Below, piece after piece: positions 29,749 through 30,816 of a stretch of 30,816 bases of DNA. The notes beneath the pieces were generated by a model. The model worked only from the letters and a program-made list of their open reading frames with translations. It was not told the origin of the DNA and made no database searches. The stretch is taken from positions 1 to 30,816 of the forward strand of contig JANNAV010000317.1 of NCBI GenBank assembly GCA_031384695.1, written 5' to 3'. The position numbers and the translations under genes are program-made. The stretch's first letter is position 1; each line of letters opens with the position of its first letter. This DNA is from JANNAV01 sp031384695 (GTDB taxonomy: Bacteria > Pseudomonadota > Alphaproteobacteria > Rhodobacterales > Rhodobacteraceae).

Positions 29749-30508
29749 TCTGGCTTTGCTGCAAGATGCCGCTGTGTCTGCAGGCAAGATCGCTTTGCGA
29801 TACTGGAAACATGCGCCGAAGGTTTGGGACAAGGGCGAAGCAGGGCCGGTCACCGAAGCCGATCTGGCCGTCAACGAGATGCTGCAATCCACGCTGCAAA
29901 GCGCGCGCCCCGGCTATGGCTGGCTTTCCGAAGAAACCCCCGACAGCCCGGCGCGGCTTGATTGTGAATATATCTTCATAATTGATCCGATCGATGGCAC
30001 CAGGGCTTTCATCGCCGATGAAAAGCACTTTGCCCATTCACTCGCCATTGCCCGCAATGGCCAGATCATCGCCGCTTGTGTTTACCTGCCTGCGTTGGAC
30101 AGGCTTTATACTGCCAGCAGCCACAGCCAGGCGCTTTGCAACGGCGGGCCTGTCAAGGCGTCTGCCCGCGCCGAAGTCGATGGCGCCACCCTATTGACAC
30201 CAAAGGCAAATATGGCGGCAGAGTTCTGGCGCGGTCCGGCTCCGAACATCACCCGCGCCTTCCGCGCCTCGATTGCCTACCGACTTTGCCTTGTCGCAGA
30301 AGGCAGTTTCGACGGCGTGCTCAGCTTCCGCCCGGTCTGGGAATGGGACAGCGCCGCAGGCGCGCTGATCGCCGCGCGCGCGGGGGCTGCGGTAACCGAC
30401 AGGTACGGCGGGGCGCTCAGGTACAACACGGGCCAGGCACAAAGCCAGGGGTTGTTCGCCGCCGCTCCGGCACTTCACAGCAGTCTGATCGCGCAGATGC
30501 AACCATAA
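29735..30508 (+). CDS. Inositol monophosphatase family protein (CysQ-like)
   Basis: A 257-residue metal-dependent phosphatase of the inositol-monophosphatase superfamily. 'WLSEET' (residues 63-68, with metal ligands Glu66/67) and 'IIDPIDGTRAF' (82-92, metal ligands Asp84 and Asp87) are the signature; 'WEWDSAAGALIAARAGAAVTDRYGG' near residue 205 gives the last conserved Asp. Members act on inositol phosphate, 3'-phosphoadenosine phosphate (CysQ) or related substrates; which one cannot be told here. The start is TTG at 29735, supported by family-like 'PERDLALLQDAAVSAGKIALRYW' and by overlap with pmbA. A perfect hairpin terminator covers the stop codon. Confidence 0.9.
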   Translation: MPERDLALLQDAAVSAGKIALRYWKHAPKVWDKGEAGPVTEADLAVNEMLQSTLQSARPGYGWLSEETPDSPARLDCEYIFIIDPIDGTRAFIADEKHFAHSLAIARNGQIIAACVYLPALDRLYTASSHSQALCNGGPVKASARAEVDGATLLTPKANMAAEFWRGPAPNITRAFRASIAYRLCLVAEGSFDGVLSFRPVWEWDSAAGALIAARAGAAVTDRYGGALRYNTGQAQSQGLFAAAPALHSSLIAQMQP

Positions 30509-30530
30509 GGCCGCCCGAAGGCGGCCTTAT
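30505..30530. terminator. Bidirectional intrinsic terminator
   Basis: A perfect 11-bp stem ATAAGGCCGCC (30505-30515) / GGCGGCCTTAT (30520-30530) with CGAA loop. The stop codon of the phosphatase gene is in the left arm. It separates two convergent genes and can serve both. Confidence 0.9.
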
Positions 30531-30549
30531 GTGAATTAATATTCGCAAA

Positions 30550-30816
30550 TCAGCCACGCGGTTTGGAAGGCGGTACAAACCGCTTCGTCGTGTCCTTGGC
30601 ATCGGCCCGTGGTGCCGCTGGTTTGGCGCGCGCCGCAGGTTTGCCAAAGGATTTCCCCTCGCTGGCATGCGATTTGAATCCAGCCGCGCGGGCGGGTTTC
30701 CCTTCTGCCGCACCGTGCGATTTGAACCCGGCCGCGCGTGGCTTGCCCTCGGCCCCGGCAGGCTTGCCCGCCCAACGCGGCTTGTCACCGTCAGCGCGCG
30801 GCGCATAGGGCTTGCG
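30550..30816 (-). CDS. Basic, repetitive C-terminal tail of a gene running off the right edge
   Basis: The minus strand is open from the window end to a TGA at 30552-30550, giving 88 residues without an internal start. The sequence is very rich in Lys, Ala, Pro and Gly with repeats of the type AEGKPxRAAGFKSH (two full copies and degenerate ones) and ends KDTTKRFVPPSKPRG. Such unstructured basic tails occur on RNA-acting enzymes of this group, for example RsuA/RluB pseudouridine synthases and DEAD-box helicases, but nothing in the visible part decides between them. The nearby bidirectional terminator supports a real gene end. Confidence 0.6.
   Translation of the reverse strand, partial: RKPYAPRADGDKPRWAGKPAGAEGKPRAAGFKSHGAAEGKPARAAGFKSHASEGKSFGKPAARAKPAAPRADAKDTTKRFVPPSKPRG

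Noticed and set aside
1..30816. CRISPR array, tRNA, rRNA or complete insertion sequence
   Set aside because: No regularly spaced repeats, no cloverleaf with acceptor and T-loop sequences, and no transposase motif were seen on either strand.

Overview
The window looks like chromosomal DNA from a GC-rich alphaproteobacterium of the Rhodobacterales (Rhodobacteraceae type). The pointers are a DUF1150 gene coupled to an Hsp20 gene, rbfA-truB order, purE-purK overlapping, a CIRCE-controlled groES-groEL operon, a DUF2125 protein, a pmbA/inositol-phosphatase pair, and the short 'CCGCCGGAGG' intergenic repeat that I associate with this order. No genus can be fixed from the sequence alone. I see no rRNA, tRNA, CRISPR array, prophage or full insertion sequence.

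Layout. 1-1790: end of rbfA, a secreted phosphodiester-glycosidase-like protein and truB. 1801-2732: a dispersed repeat, then DUF1150 and hsp20 on the minus strand behind a heat-shock-type promoter. 2953-4780: a DUF465 (YdcH-like) protein and purE-purK. 4792-6656: a second, inverted copy of the dispersed repeat, a lipase-like hydrolase and a small iron-permease-family membrane protein (minus), and a Nudix hydrolase. 6669-8301: a damaged acetyltransferase and an EamA exporter, bracketed by inverted copies of another structured repeat. 8311-10864: a small membrane protein and groES-groEL with a clear sigma70 promoter, CIRCE operator and terminator. 10971-16017: a TraB/GumN protein, a low-GC SnoaL-like gene, two head-to-head metallo-beta-lactamase-fold hydrolases, and two tandemly duplicated EamA exporters. 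16093-21164: a GAF-domain gene and a complete spermidine/putrescine-type ABC importer. 21176-23065: a secreted RTX calcium-binding protein. 23288-26550: a flavoprotein, an MscS-type channel and a short-chain dehydrogenase. 26714-30508: DUF2125, pmbA and an inositol-monophosphatase-family gene. 30550-30816: the basic tail of a gene running off the right edge.

The protein-coding content is mostly conventional. The least conventional signal is between the genes. Two families of about 105-125 bp dispersed elements occur here, each as an inverted pair, and both show compensatory base changes that preserve hairpin stems. Copy A of the first family is interrupted by an 81-bp palindrome-rich insertion that is absent from copy B, which acts as an empty-site reference. 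The elements have altered neighbouring genes: they supply the stop codon and last residues of DUF1150, replace the leader of the acetyltransferase, and abut what looks like a 3' gene remnant.

Regulation visible in the sequence includes a heat-shock-type promoter for hsp20-DUF1150, a textbook promoter plus CIRCE for groESL, a good promoter for purEK, and an internal near-leaderless promoter between the binding-protein and ATPase genes of the ABC importer.
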